Shown in pieces: positions 24,361-32,690 of a DNA stretch of 64,000 bases (the stretch's first letter is position 1; every line of letters begins with the position of its first letter). Source of the stretch: Variovorax davisae (GTDB lineage Bacteria > Pseudomonadota > Gammaproteobacteria > Burkholderiales > Burkholderiaceae_C). The stretch covers positions 62,001-126,000 of the forward strand of contig NZ_JASZYS010000006.1 of NCBI RefSeq assembly GCF_030316845.1. Reading direction: 5' to 3'. The position numbers and the translations under genes were made by a program. The notes under the pieces were generated by a model. The model was not told the origin of the DNA, did no database searches, and saw only the letters and a program-made list of their open reading frames with translations.

Positions 24361-25230
24361 TCAGGCCCGCGGTCCTGAGCGGAGCCCCTGTGCGCTCAAG
24401 GTTGGGCCCGGTGACACGTCCAGATAGGCTTCCGTCGCCTCGGCCACCAACGGCGCAGCCGGCTGTACGCCGCCCCGGCCGAGCGCCGCGGCCAAGCGTT
24501 CATACGCTGCCAAGTAGCCCCGCAACGATCTCGTGAGCGGGCGATCGACGTCCTGCCGCCGCGCCAGCGCATCGTCGATGCGCCGCTGAATCAGCGTCGA
24601 CTGCCGCTCGAGGTAGCGCAGGCAGCGCAGCCGACAGCGCTGCGAGCGCGCGGCCAGCACTGCGAGCACCGGCACCAGCGGCAAGATCAGCAGTCCCGTT
24701 GTGGCGCCCCGGGGGAACAGCGCGCCCTCGTCGCGCAGCAGGGCCGTCACGTCGTCGCCCCATTGCCGGCGTTCGTCGGCGAGCGCCGCGCGGTGCGTGA
24801 CCAGGTGCATGCGATAGGCCGGATCGCGCACTTCGCCGCCGGCCACCAGCACCGGCATGCCGTCGCGTGTGCCGGGCACGATGCAATCGGCGCCGATGTA
24901 GCCGCCGCCGCGGGCCCGGTCCACGAGGATCACATGCTGGCGATCGTCGGATTGCCGCGGATCGAGCGGCACGGTCGCGCACATCGCGGGCTTGCGGTTG
25001 CCGTGAATGGCGCACAGACCGTCGTCGCGGCGGGCCGGGCAGGCGCCCGCCGACGGGTAGTCGAAACCCTGGGTCAGCAGCTCGGGCGCGCCGCCAGCCC
25101 CGGGGCGCACCCCTAGCGCGCCGACGAACAGGTCCTCGTGGTGGAACAATTCGGGCACTGTCATCACCGGCGGCGAGTTGCAGCACCGGCCGCACGCGGT
25201 GCAGTGGAACGATACGGTGGTCTCTACCAT
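24361..25230 (-). CDS. YkgJ-type cysteine-cluster protein
   Basis: 289 residues. The N-terminal zinc- or iron-chelating CxxCxxCC domain reads FHCTACGRCCNSPP (residues 8-21). Further Cys are in GACPARRDDGLCAIHGNRKP and AMCATVP, the full YkgJ/PF03692 pattern. The C-terminal half (after about 150) is helical, with one hydrophobic stretch LLILPLVPVLAVLAARS that may anchor it. The ATG at 25230 overlaps the 3' end of the receptor gene by 7 bp. It is the last gene of the sulfatase operon. Domain function is unproven; a role in metal or Cys chemistry linked to the sulfatase system is inference. Confidence 0.8.
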   Translation of the reverse strand: MVETTVSFHCTACGRCCNSPPVMTVPELFHHEDLFVGALGVRPGAGGAPELLTQGFDYPSAGACPARRDDGLCAIHGNRKPAMCATVPLDPRQSDDRQHVILVDRARGGGYIGADCIVPGTRDGMPVLVAGGEVRDPAYRMHLVTHRAALADERRQWGDDVTALLRDEGALFPRGATTGLLILPLVPVLAVLAARSQRCRLRCLRYLERQSTLIQRRIDDALARRQDVDRPLTRSLRGYLAAYERLAAALGRGGVQPAAPLVAEATEAYLDVSPGPTLSAQGLRSGPRA

Positions 25231-26018
25231 GGCCGTCGCACCGACTCCTGATAGCGCTCGAGGATGAACCGCTTGACCGGCTCGGAGCGGTACGACGCGA
25301 CGAGCGTGCCCACCCAGTCGGCTGAGCGATCGGCGGCCCGCACTGCGAGCACGTCGGACCACGGCGTGCGGGCGTCCTCCACGCCGATCGAGTCGCGGGC
25401 GGGCAGCAGCCCGGCGCGGGCCGCGGCAGGGCGGTCGATCACGGCGAGGTCGACGCGGTACAACGCATCCGCGAGCCGGCCGGCAGGCAGCGGATCGAGG
25501 CGGAACTGATGGCGGTTGCCGATCACGTCGCGCGTGGTTGCGGTGAGCCCGGCGTCGTCGCGCAGCACGACCAGCCCGTGGTTGTGCAGCAGCACGAGTG
25601 CACGGGCCTGGAGCAGCGGATCTCGCGGGATCGCGAGCGTGGCGCCGCGGCCGAGCTGGCGCGGGGATGTGATGCGGCGCGAGTACAGCGCCACCGGTTG
25701 CGTGACTGTGCGCGTCGCCTCGATCAGTTCGTTGCCGTGCCGTGCGCGGTCGCGGGCGAACGAGACGCCGTCCTGGAAGCAGGCGGCGTCCAGCCGGCCC
25801 CGCGTGACATCGGCATTGATCGCTTGGCCGTCGCTTCGTTCGACGATGCGCAGGTCCAGTCCTTGGGCGGCAGCGACGTCGCGCACGCACGCGAGGATTT
25901 CCGCGTGCGGGCCGGGCAGCACACCGATCGTGACCGGCCGCGCCGGCAGGGTCGCGAAGACCAGCTTGCACGGGAGCAGTGGCGCAGCTGCCAGCACCAT
26001 CAGGATGCGGCGCCGCAT
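25224..26018 (-). CDS. NlpA/MetQ-like substrate-binding protein without a cognate transporter
   Basis: 264 residues with an exported N-terminus (MRRRILMVLAAAPLLPCKLV; the Cys could be lipidated but the box is poor). It has the two-lobed periplasmic binding fold of the NLPA family: PVTIGVLPGPHAEIL at strand one, DVTRGRLDAACFQDG, and YRVDLAVIDRPAA. Its start overlaps the stop of the formylglycine-enzyme gene (TGATG), which decides the start. No ABC permease or ATPase is adjacent. MetQ relatives bind methionine; a sulfur-containing ligand would suit the neighbours but is not shown. Confidence 0.78.
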   Translation of the reverse strand: MRRRILMVLAAAPLLPCKLVFATLPARPVTIGVLPGPHAEILACVRDVAAAQGLDLRIVERSDGQAINADVTRGRLDAACFQDGVSFARDRARHGNELIEATRTVTQPVALYSRRITSPRQLGRGATLAIPRDPLLQARALVLLHNHGLVVLRDDAGLTATTRDVIGNRHQFRLDPLPAGRLADALYRVDLAVIDRPAAARAGLLPARDSIGVEDARTPWSDVLAVRAADRSADWVGTLVASYRSEPVKRFILERYQESVRRPW

Positions 26019-27055
26019 CAGCGGGTTTCCCGCCATACCGTTCGGAAGCCGATGTGGGCCGTCGCGAGGTCCGCCTCCTGCGACTCACGGGCGGCGGCGC
26101 GGTAGCGCACGCAATAGTCGGGTGCGCACAGAAACGAGCCGCCCTTGATGACCATCGGCTGGTTCGGCTTGTGGAATGGCGCGGCAACCGCGGCGGTGTC
26201 GCCGTTCATGTGCGGCTGGTGAGGTCCGGTGTACGGATCGCTGGTCCATTCCCATACGTTGCCGATCATGTCGTACAGACCGAACGGGCTGGCGGCGTAG
26301 CAGCCCACCGGGGCGAGGCCAGCATAGCCGTCCTGCTTGGCGTCGAAGGCGGGAAAGATGCCTTGCCAGTAGTTGGCGGCGGGACGGCCGGTGGCGTCGC
26401 GTGGCGCAGTGTCGAGCTCTGCGCCGTCCCGGCCGGCCTTGCCAGCGTATTCCCACTCGACTTCGGTGGGCAGGTCGCGGCCGAGCCAGCGTGCGTACGC
26501 GAGTGCGTCGGCCTCGGTGACGAAGGTGACGGGCACGTTGGCCTGCCCGTCGTTCGACGAGCCCGGGCCGCCAGGGTGGCGCCAGTCGGCGCCCTTGACG
26601 AACGTCCACCAGGCGAACGGGCGCGCATTGAACTCGGCCTCGGTCGGCGTGTGGAACACGACGGCACCGCCTTGGCGTTCTGCCTCGGTGACATAGCCGG
26701 TGGCCTTCACAAAGGCGGCGAACTGGGCCGTCGTGACCTCCGTCCGATCGATCCAGAACGGTGCGACGCGCACCGGCGAGGCGGCGGCGGGGCGTTCATC
26801 CGGGTACCCCTTGGTGCTGCCGAACGTGAAACTGCCGCCGCGCACCGGCACCATGCCTGCCCGTGGGTCGGCGCCCCAGCCGACGGGCAGGCCACCGTAG
26901 GCGGCACATTGGGCGGGTGTGCCGAGCGCTGCGACCGGCAGGTCAGCGGGTGAGCGAGCGGCCATCGCGTAGGCGACGAGCCCCGCGCCGGCTAGCGCGG
27001 CTGCGCCAGCCAGGAAGGCGCCCCGACGCGGGGCGGAGAACAGGGGTCGGATCAT
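26018..27055 (-). CDS. Formylglycine-generating enzyme (sulfatase-modifying factor)
   Basis: 345 residues. A signal or Tat-like leader (APRRGAFLAGAAALAGAG) precedes the FGE-sulfatase domain (about 65-343): MVPVRGGSFTFGST at the start, DLPTEVEWEYAGKAGRDGAE, and NVWEWTSDPY. The catalytic copper-binding pair is intact in GGSFLCAPDYCVRYRAAAR (Cys310 and Cys315, the spacing of the human enzyme). It oxidises the active-site Cys of sulfatases to formylglycine. It lies 79 bp downstream of the sulfatase gene, its obvious client. An exported FGE would act outside the cytoplasm. The ATG at 27055 is chosen; a longer frame runs into the sulfatase gene. Confidence 0.92.
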   Translation of the reverse strand: MIRPLFSAPRRGAFLAGAAALAGAGLVAYAMAARSPADLPVAALGTPAQCAAYGGLPVGWGADPRAGMVPVRGGSFTFGSTKGYPDERPAAASPVRVAPFWIDRTEVTTAQFAAFVKATGYVTEAERQGGAVVFHTPTEAEFNARPFAWWTFVKGADWRHPGGPGSSNDGQANVPVTFVTEADALAYARWLGRDLPTEVEWEYAGKAGRDGAELDTAPRDATGRPAANYWQGIFPAFDAKQDGYAGLAPVGCYAASPFGLYDMIGNVWEWTSDPYTGPHQPHMNGDTAAVAAPFHKPNQPMVIKGGSFLCAPDYCVRYRAAARESQEADLATAHIGFRTVWRETR

Positions 27056-27134
27056 GGGAGCGAACGCGAAGATGGCGCTGCGGGGCGGGACCGCCTGAGG
27101 CGGCGGGCCGCGCAGCGCGACGGGCAGGGTGGGA

Positions 27135-29162
27135 TCAGTAGTAGCCCGCTGGACGCAGCGGCTCGACACCGCCCACCGACTTCATGTAGTTGTTCCAATC
27201 GGCAATCAAGCCGTTGACGATGCTCGGGTTGGAGCCTGCGACGTCGTTGTTCTCACCGCGGTCGGTCGTCAGGTCGAACAGCTGCCAGTGTCCGTCCAGC
27301 GGGCCGTGTGGTGGCTCGGTCCACAGTGCCTTCCACTTGCCGTCCGTGCTGGTCACATAGCCACGGCCATACGACTCGTCGCCGAACGGGGCCTTGCGAA
27401 CGGACGCGCTGGTGTCACCACGCAGCACCTGCAGCAACGACTGGCCGGTCACGGGATAGACATAGCGGTTGTCGTAGATGACCTTGCCCTTGTTCTGGTC
27501 CTCGCCGGTGATCGTGCTGATGTTCGCCGGCGCGGCCTGGGTCGGCAGCTTCGCTTGGCCCACGTCCAGGAAGGTGGCGGTGAGGTCGGTGATGTGCGTG
27601 AACGCCACATACTGCGACTGTGCCGCCGTCTGGCCGGGCATGCGGACGATCAGCGGCGTGCCGACGCCGCCTTCGCCGAATTGGCCCTTGGTCTGGCGCA
27701 ATGGCGTGGCGCTGACCTCGGCCCAGCGCAGGCCGTACTGCAGGCGCTTCGCCGACTGCAGGCCGTTGTCGGTTCCAAGCGTTGCATAGACCGCGTCGGC
27801 CGCGTTGGCCTCGTCGGTGGCCTTCGGATCGACCGTGGCCGCGGCGATGGGCCAGCCTTCGGCCCCGTTGTCGGACTGGAAGACGATCAGCGTGTTGTCG
27901 TACTCGCCGATGTCCTTCAGGTGCTGCACCAGCAGGCCGATGTTGTAGTCCAGGTTGGATACCATGCCGGCGTAGATCTCCATGTAGCGGGCCTGCGCCT
28001 TCTTCTCGAGCGAGCTCAGGCTGTTCCACTTCTTCGAGATGCGCCCGGCGCCGTAGTCGACGTAGCCGTCAGCCGGCGAATGCACCGCGCTGATGTACTT
28101 GGCCGCACCGGTGCCGTTGTTGGCGCTGGCGGGCGACGACGTCAGCGTCTCGACGTCGCCGGCGTACGCCTGGAAGTCCTGCGGGATGATGCCCAGTTGC
28201 TTCTGCCTGGCGATGCGCCCCGCGCGGATGGCCTCGTAACCGCCATCGTACTTTCCCTTGTACTGGCTCAGCCAGGGCTCGGGCACCTGCAGCGGCCAGT
28301 GCGGCGACGTGTAGGCCGCGTAGGCGAAGAACGGCTTGCCGTCTCCCTTGTTGGCGTCGATGTAGCTGATCAGCCGCTGGGTGTAGAAGTTGGTCGAGTA
28401 GAACTCCCCGCCACCGGTGCCGCCCGGCTGGCCGGGTTGACCCGGCTGCACGTAGGCGCCGTTCTCGGTGTAGTTCTTCGAGCTCGCGGCTTCGTGGGCG
28501 AAGTGGTTGCTGGCGGCGCCGCCCATCAGCGCGTAGCTCTTCTCGAAGCCCCACTGGTCGGGCGTGTGGCCCGTCGTGCCCAGCGACACCGCGGGATCGG
28601 CGAGGTTCGAGCCCAGGTGCCATTTGCCGGCCATGTAGGTGTGGTAGCCGGCGTCCTTGAGCAGCTGCGCGACCGACAGCGAGCGGTCGTTCAGGTAGCC
28701 CTCGTAGCCGGGCAGACCCTTCCGTTCGTCGTTCGGGGCGCCCATCGTGCCTTCGCCGACCAGGTGGTGGTCGGTGCCCGAGATCAGCATCGAGCGCGTG
28801 ATGGCACAGACGGTGCCGGTGTGGTGGTTCGTCAGCAGGCGACCGCCCGCGGCGAGCGCATCGAGGTTCGGCGTCTCGATCTCGCCGCCGAACGCAGCGA
28901 TGTCGGAATAGCCGAGGTCGTCGGCCATGATGAAGACGATGTTGGGACGCTTGGACAGCGGGTTGGTGGTGTTGGCTGTGCCGGCGCCTGTTGTGCTCGC
29001 GCTTGCGGTCCCAGTGCTCGTGCTACCGGTGGTGTTCGTGGTCCCGGTCGTGCCCGTGGTCCACGCTGCATTGTCGCCGCTGCCACCGCAGCCGTGAAGC
29101 GCGAGGCTGAGGGTGACGACGGCAAGGGAGCTCTTTCGGAGCCTGTGTCTGTGAACTGACAT
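27135..29162 (-). CDS. Arylsulfatase-type lipoprotein with unusual C-x-I-x-R active-site motif
   Basis: 675 residues. The lipoprotein signal has Cys25 in ALHGCGGSG, then a Gly/Thr/Ser-only linker (about 35-66) that should act as a flexible tether. The sulfatase domain starts with RPNIVFIMADDLGYSD (metal Asp81 and Asp82). The modified residue is Cys119 in TVCAITRSMLISGTDHH. The family consensus is CxPxR or CxAxR, and here the third position is Ile. Later metal region is IVFQSDNGAEGWP. It should hydrolyse sulfate esters at the cell surface after maturation by the adjacent FGE. It is first in a four-gene operon. The start ATG at 29162 lacks a clear Shine-Dalgarno sequence. Confidence 0.9.
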   Translation of the reverse strand: MSVHRHRLRKSSLAVVTLSLALHGCGGSGDNAAWTTGTTGTTNTTGSTSTGTASASTTGAGTANTTNPLSKRPNIVFIMADDLGYSDIAAFGGEIETPNLDALAAGGRLLTNHHTGTVCAITRSMLISGTDHHLVGEGTMGAPNDERKGLPGYEGYLNDRSLSVAQLLKDAGYHTYMAGKWHLGSNLADPAVSLGTTGHTPDQWGFEKSYALMGGAASNHFAHEAASSKNYTENGAYVQPGQPGQPGGTGGGEFYSTNFYTQRLISYIDANKGDGKPFFAYAAYTSPHWPLQVPEPWLSQYKGKYDGGYEAIRAGRIARQKQLGIIPQDFQAYAGDVETLTSSPASANNGTGAAKYISAVHSPADGYVDYGAGRISKKWNSLSSLEKKAQARYMEIYAGMVSNLDYNIGLLVQHLKDIGEYDNTLIVFQSDNGAEGWPIAAATVDPKATDEANAADAVYATLGTDNGLQSAKRLQYGLRWAEVSATPLRQTKGQFGEGGVGTPLIVRMPGQTAAQSQYVAFTHITDLTATFLDVGQAKLPTQAAPANISTITGEDQNKGKVIYDNRYVYPVTGQSLLQVLRGDTSASVRKAPFGDESYGRGYVTSTDGKWKALWTEPPHGPLDGHWQLFDLTTDRGENNDVAGSNPSIVNGLIADWNNYMKSVGGVEPLRPAGYY

Positions 29163-29491
29163 CTTGTGGAGGCGTAGCGCGGTTGTTGAAGCAACCCGCG
29201 AGGCTATCGCCGCCTCCTCGGACAGCGAAGTACGAAGAGCTCATAACGTCATGCGTTTTCTGAACGATGGCGCTCGACTGGAATCTGAGCATGACTCGCA
29301 CGGCACCAACTTGCGCGACGACTTCAACGGCGACAAGGCGTGCTTCGAGCTCGGCGTCGCCGAGGCCGGCTGCCTGGCGTCCGCAGCATCACGAACTTTA
29401 TTGTCTTTGTGGAGGAGCGCGCCATGTCCGAGCACCGGCAAGGGTCCGGATAAGAAGCTAAACTTTGTAGTTGTCCTGTCCAACCGAACGC
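29163..29491. other. Divergent intergenic region between sulfatase and marR genes
   Basis: 329 bp. It must hold the sulfatase promoter and that of the MarR/MFS pair. A GGAGGA sequence at 29411-29416 precedes a nine-codon open frame (29424-29453) with no known meaning. No conserved gene or known RNA fold was recognised. Confidence 0.45.
29461..29472. promoter_or_regulatory. Candidate MarR operator
   Basis: AACT-TTGT-AGTT (29461-29472) is an inverted repeat 20 bp before the marR start codon. The position suits autorepression by the MarR protein. The arms are only four bases long, so support is modest. Confidence 0.3.
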
Positions 29492-29944
29492 ATGCACGAC
29501 CCCCTCGCTGCCCCCGAAACCGACGCCCCCCACGCGCTGGCGGTGGACCTTCGCATGCTGGCCTCGCAGCTGCGCCGCCGCCTGCGGCAGGAAGCCTCGG
29601 TCGCCGACTGGACCGAATCCCAGCGCGCGGTCCTGTTGCGGCTGGAGCGCCAGGACGCCGCCACCGTGACCGAACTGGCGCTGGCCGAAGGCGTGCGTTC
29701 CCAGTCCATGGGCGCCACCGTGGCTTCGCTGATCGAGGCCGGCCATGTCAGGGGCGCGCCGGACCCCGCGGACGGCCGGCGCACGCTGCTGTCGCTCACC
29801 CCGCAGGCGCGCAAGGTGTTCCGCCAGGTCCGGGCCGCGCGCGAAGACTGGCTGCAGCGCACGATATCGGCGCGCTACTCGGCGGCCGAGCAGCGGCAGC
29901 TGGCCGGCGCGGTGCGGCTGCTCCAGCGACTGCTGGAGGCCTGA
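29492..29944 (+). CDS. MarR-family transcriptional regulator
   Basis: 150 residues with the winged-helix MarR fold: recognition region VTELALAEGVRSQSMGATVA (about 53-72) and the wing DPADGRRTLLSLT. The ATG at 29492 is preferred to a TTG seven codons upstream. Its stop overlaps the start of the MFS gene (TGATG), so the pair is translationally coupled. MarR regulators next to exporters usually repress them until an aromatic or toxic ligand binds. The ligand is unknown. Confidence 0.9.
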   Translation: MHDPLAAPETDAPHALAVDLRMLASQLRRRLRQEASVADWTESQRAVLLRLERQDAATVTELALAEGVRSQSMGATVASLIEAGHVRGAPDPADGRRTLLSLTPQARKVFRQVRAAREDWLQRTISARYSAAEQRQLAGAVRLLQRLLEA

Positions 29945-31206
29945 TGAGCCGGACCTTCCGATCCCTGCGCAACCGCAACTACCGCTTGTGGGCGGCCGGC
30001 GCGCTGGTGTCCAACGTCGGCACCTGGATGCAGCGCACCGCCCAGGACTGGCTGGTGCTGACGCACCTGACGAACCACAACGCCACCGCCGTCGGCACCG
30101 TGATGGCGCTGCAGTTCGGCCCGCAGCTGGTGCTGCTGCCCTTCACCGGCCTCGCGGCCGATCGCCTGGACCGGCGCAAGCTGCTGATGGCGACCCAGGC
30201 GGCCATGGGCCTGCTGGCGCTCGGGCTGGGCCTGCTCACGGTGAGCGGCATGGCGCAGCTGTGGCATGTCTACGTGTTCGCGCTGCTGCTGGGCTGCGTG
30301 GCGGCCTTCGATGCGCCGGCCCGGCAGACTTTCGTGGCCGAGTTGGTGTCGGAGAGCGAACTGTCCAATGCGGTGGCCCTCAATTCCACCTCCTTCAATG
30401 CCGCCCGCATGGTGGGGCCGGCGGTGGCCGGGCTGGTGATCGCGGCCACCGGGCCGGGCGAGGCCTTCCTGCTCAACGCGCTGTCCTTCGTGGCCGTGCT
30501 GACCTCGCTGGCCTGCCTGCGCCAGGGCGAGCTTTTTCCGCGCCAGGGCGCGGCGGGGCGCAACGGCGGCAGCCTGATGGAGGGCTTCCGCTATGTCTGG
30601 CGCCGCCCCGACCTGCGCGCCCTGCTGGCCATGCTGTTCCTGGTCGCCACCTTCGGCCTGAACTTCCCCATCTTCATCTCCACCATGTCGGTCGGCGCCT
30701 TCCACGGCGGCCCCGGCCAGTACGGCCTGCTCTCCTCCACGATGGCCATCGGCTCGGTCACCGGCGCGCTGCTGGCGGCGCGCCGTGCGCAGCCGCGTTT
30801 CGGGCTGTTGCTGGTCGGCTCGGCCGCGTTCGGCTTCGGCTGCCTCGCGGCGGCGCTGATGCCCAACGTGGTCGGCTTCGGCATTGCCCTGGTCGTGACC
30901 GGCGCGGCGGCGCAGACGCTTACCACCTCCACCAACGGCATGGTGCAGCTGTCCACCGACCCGGCCCTGCGCGGCCGCGTCATCGCGATCCTGCTGGCGA
31001 TCCTGCTCGGCAGCACGCCCATCGGCGCGCCGGTGGTGGGCTGGGTGGCCGACACCTTCGGCCCGCGCTGGGCCATGGGGGTGGCGGCCGCCTCGGGCTT
31101 CGGCGCCGTGGCGATCGGCCTGCGCTACCTGTTCAGGCACCACGGCCTGCGCCTGCGACTCGAAGGGCGCCGGCTGCGCTACCGCGTGGTGCCGCCCCCG
31201 CCCTGA
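29944..31206 (+). CDS. MFS exporter, EntS-like (MFS_3)
   Basis: 420 residues with about 12 transmembrane helices. MFS motif A-like loop GLAADRLDRRKLLMATQA lies between helices 2 and 3, and FDAPARQTFVAELV in the central region is a hallmark of the EntS/MFS_3 group. The start overlaps the marR stop. It is probably a drug or siderophore-type exporter under MarR control. Substrate not predictable. Confidence 0.9.
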   Translation: MSRTFRSLRNRNYRLWAAGALVSNVGTWMQRTAQDWLVLTHLTNHNATAVGTVMALQFGPQLVLLPFTGLAADRLDRRKLLMATQAAMGLLALGLGLLTVSGMAQLWHVYVFALLLGCVAAFDAPARQTFVAELVSESELSNAVALNSTSFNAARMVGPAVAGLVIAATGPGEAFLLNALSFVAVLTSLACLRQGELFPRQGAAGRNGGSLMEGFRYVWRRPDLRALLAMLFLVATFGLNFPIFISTMSVGAFHGGPGQYGLLSSTMAIGSVTGALLAARRAQPRFGLLLVGSAAFGFGCLAAALMPNVVGFGIALVVTGAAAQTLTTSTNGMVQLSTDPALRGRVIAILLAILLGSTPIGAPVVGWVADTFGPRWAMGVAAASGFGAVAIGLRYLFRHHGLRLRLEGRRLRYRVVPPPP

Positions 31207-31392
31207 GATCCGCGATCAGCCGCCGCCCGACGCACGGCCACCGCGGACGGCGCCGGCACGGGTGGCATCGCCGCGACATCCACCCGCTTCGGGATGGCGA
31301 TCTGTGCGCCCGCCCGGGTCACGCACAGCGCGGCCATCCGGGCCGTCTCGCAGAGAATATGCCCTACCGAGACAACCGCCACACGAGCCGCC

Positions 31393-31797
31393 ATGGACCT
31401 CAGCAAGTTCCCCAAAGACCTGATGCACGCCATCGGGTTCACCGAAGTGCTTCGCGTCGACCACGAAGCCGGCATCGCCCGCGTGCGCTACACCGCACGG
31501 CCCGAGTTCGCCCACACCCAGGGCACCGTGGTGCAGGGCGGCCTGATCACGGCCTGGCTCGACAGCGCCATGGCCTTCGCCGTCATCGCGCGCGATCCCG
31601 AGGCCGCCCTGGCGAGCCTCGAGCTCAAGGTGTCGTTTCTCGAGCGGGTCGGGGTCGCCGCCTACGAGGTCGAGGCGCGGGTGCTGCGCTGGGGGCGCAG
31701 CGTCGTCTTCCTCGAGGCCGATCTCTTCTCCGAAGGCGGCGTCCTGCTGGTGCGCGCCTCGTCGACCGGCAAGCTGCTGCGCCCGGCCCGCGCATGA
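31393..31797 (+). CDS. PaaI-type hotdog thioesterase
   Basis: 134 residues with a single hotdog fold. The family catalytic segment is HTQGTVVQGGLITAWLDSAM (about residues 38-57), with the Gly-Gly turn and Asp expected for acyl-CoA hydrolysis. The last strands include ELKVSFLERV. The ATG at 31393 places the fold at the correct distance. The stop overlaps the next start (ATGA). Acts on acyl-CoA esters in the cytosol; chain specificity unknown. Confidence 0.85.
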   Translation: MDLSKFPKDLMHAIGFTEVLRVDHEAGIARVRYTARPEFAHTQGTVVQGGLITAWLDSAMAFAVIARDPEAALASLELKVSFLERVGVAAYEVEARVLRWGRSVVFLEADLFSEGGVLLVRASSTGKLLRPARA

Positions 31798-32210
31798 GCA
31801 GGCCGTCGCTCCTGCAAGGCGTCGAATTCGGCAATGCCGGCGACCTGGACACCCAGGGCACTGGCTGGTTCGTCGGCTTCGGCGCATGGACCCACGCCCC
31901 GTCGACGGCGCTGCGCCACGTGGCCGACGGCACGACGACGGGCGGACCGTGCATCAAGTACTTCCGGCATCCGGCCGGCCATCCGAACGGCGACCCCAAG
32001 CCGCTCAGCGAAGGCCGGACCCTGTCGATGCTGGTCGATGCGCAGAGCGAGTTCCGCATCGAGTTCTCGACCCGCGCCGACTTCGCGCCCGCGGACAGCC
32101 TCGCGCACACCCTGCGCCGCCATGGCGACTTCGTGATCTGGGGCCCCGGCATCCACCACCGCGCCTTCGGCATCCAGACCGCGTGCATCCTGACGGTGCG
32201 CTGGACCTGA
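31794..32210 (+). CDS. Small cupin-like protein of unknown function
   Basis: 138 residues, translationally coupled to the thioesterase by an ATGA overlap. It has the pattern of a small beta-barrel: GTGWFVGFGAWT, then DAQSEFRIEFSTRADF, and VIWGPGIHHRAFGIQTACIL near the end, where two adjacent His could bind a metal. I do not recognise a named family with certainty. Cupin-like signal-blind cytosolic protein is the best description. Confidence 0.65.
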   Translation: MSRPSLLQGVEFGNAGDLDTQGTGWFVGFGAWTHAPSTALRHVADGTTTGGPCIKYFRHPAGHPNGDPKPLSEGRTLSMLVDAQSEFRIEFSTRADFAPADSLAHTLRRHGDFVIWGPGIHHRAFGIQTACILTVRWT

Positions 32211-32219
32211 GCGCTCGAC

Positions 32220-32680
32220 ATGGACACATCGTTTCGCATCCGCCCCGTCTCGCAGCCCGACTTCGCGGCCTGGAAGCCTCTCTGGGACGGCTACAACGCC
32301 TTCTATGGCCGCAGCGGTCCGACCGCGTTGCCGGCCGAGATCACGGCCACCACGTGGGCGCGCTTCCTCGACCCCGAGGAGCCGATGCACGCGCTGGTCG
32401 CCGAGGGTGCCGACGGCGTGCTGGGCCTGGCGCATTGCCTCTACCACCGCAGCACCACCCAGATCGGCATGAGCTGCTACCTGCAGGACCTGTTCACGGT
32501 CGAGGCGGCCCGGGGCCGGGGCGTCGCGCGCGCCCTGATCGAAGCGGTCTGCGCGCATGCAGCGGCGGCGGTTCGCCAAGGGTGTACTGGCAGACCCACG
32601 AGACCAACGCCACGGCGATGCGGCTCTACGACCGGGTGGCCGAGAAATCCGGCTTCGTGGTCTACCGAAAGCTGCTCTGA
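32220..32680 (+). pseudogene. GNAT acetyltransferase with a one-base frameshift
   Basis: The first frame encodes a GNAT domain: FRIRPVSQPDFAAW, then the acetyl-CoA-binding stretch DLFTVEAARGRGVARALIEA. From about 32570, inside a GCGGCGGCG run, the homologous continuation is in another frame: SPRVYWQTHETNATAMRLYD followed by GFVVYRKLL, ending at 32680. The total length is two bases over a multiple of three, consistent with a single lost base in the run. In the original frame the protein would read on into antisense of the ABC genes. This is either a real inactivating mutation or a sequencing slip in a simple repeat. Confidence 0.75.
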
Positions 32681-32690
32681 CGCCCGCGCC

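Noticed and set aside
29424..29453. Nine-codon frame with a good ribosome site upstream of marR, possible leader peptide
   Set aside because: No attenuator hairpins or run of regulatory codons follow it, so a leader role has no support.
32565..32590. Programmed frameshift in the GNAT gene
   Set aside because: There is no slippery heptamer, stem or stimulatory Shine-Dalgarno. A simple indel in a GCG run explains it.
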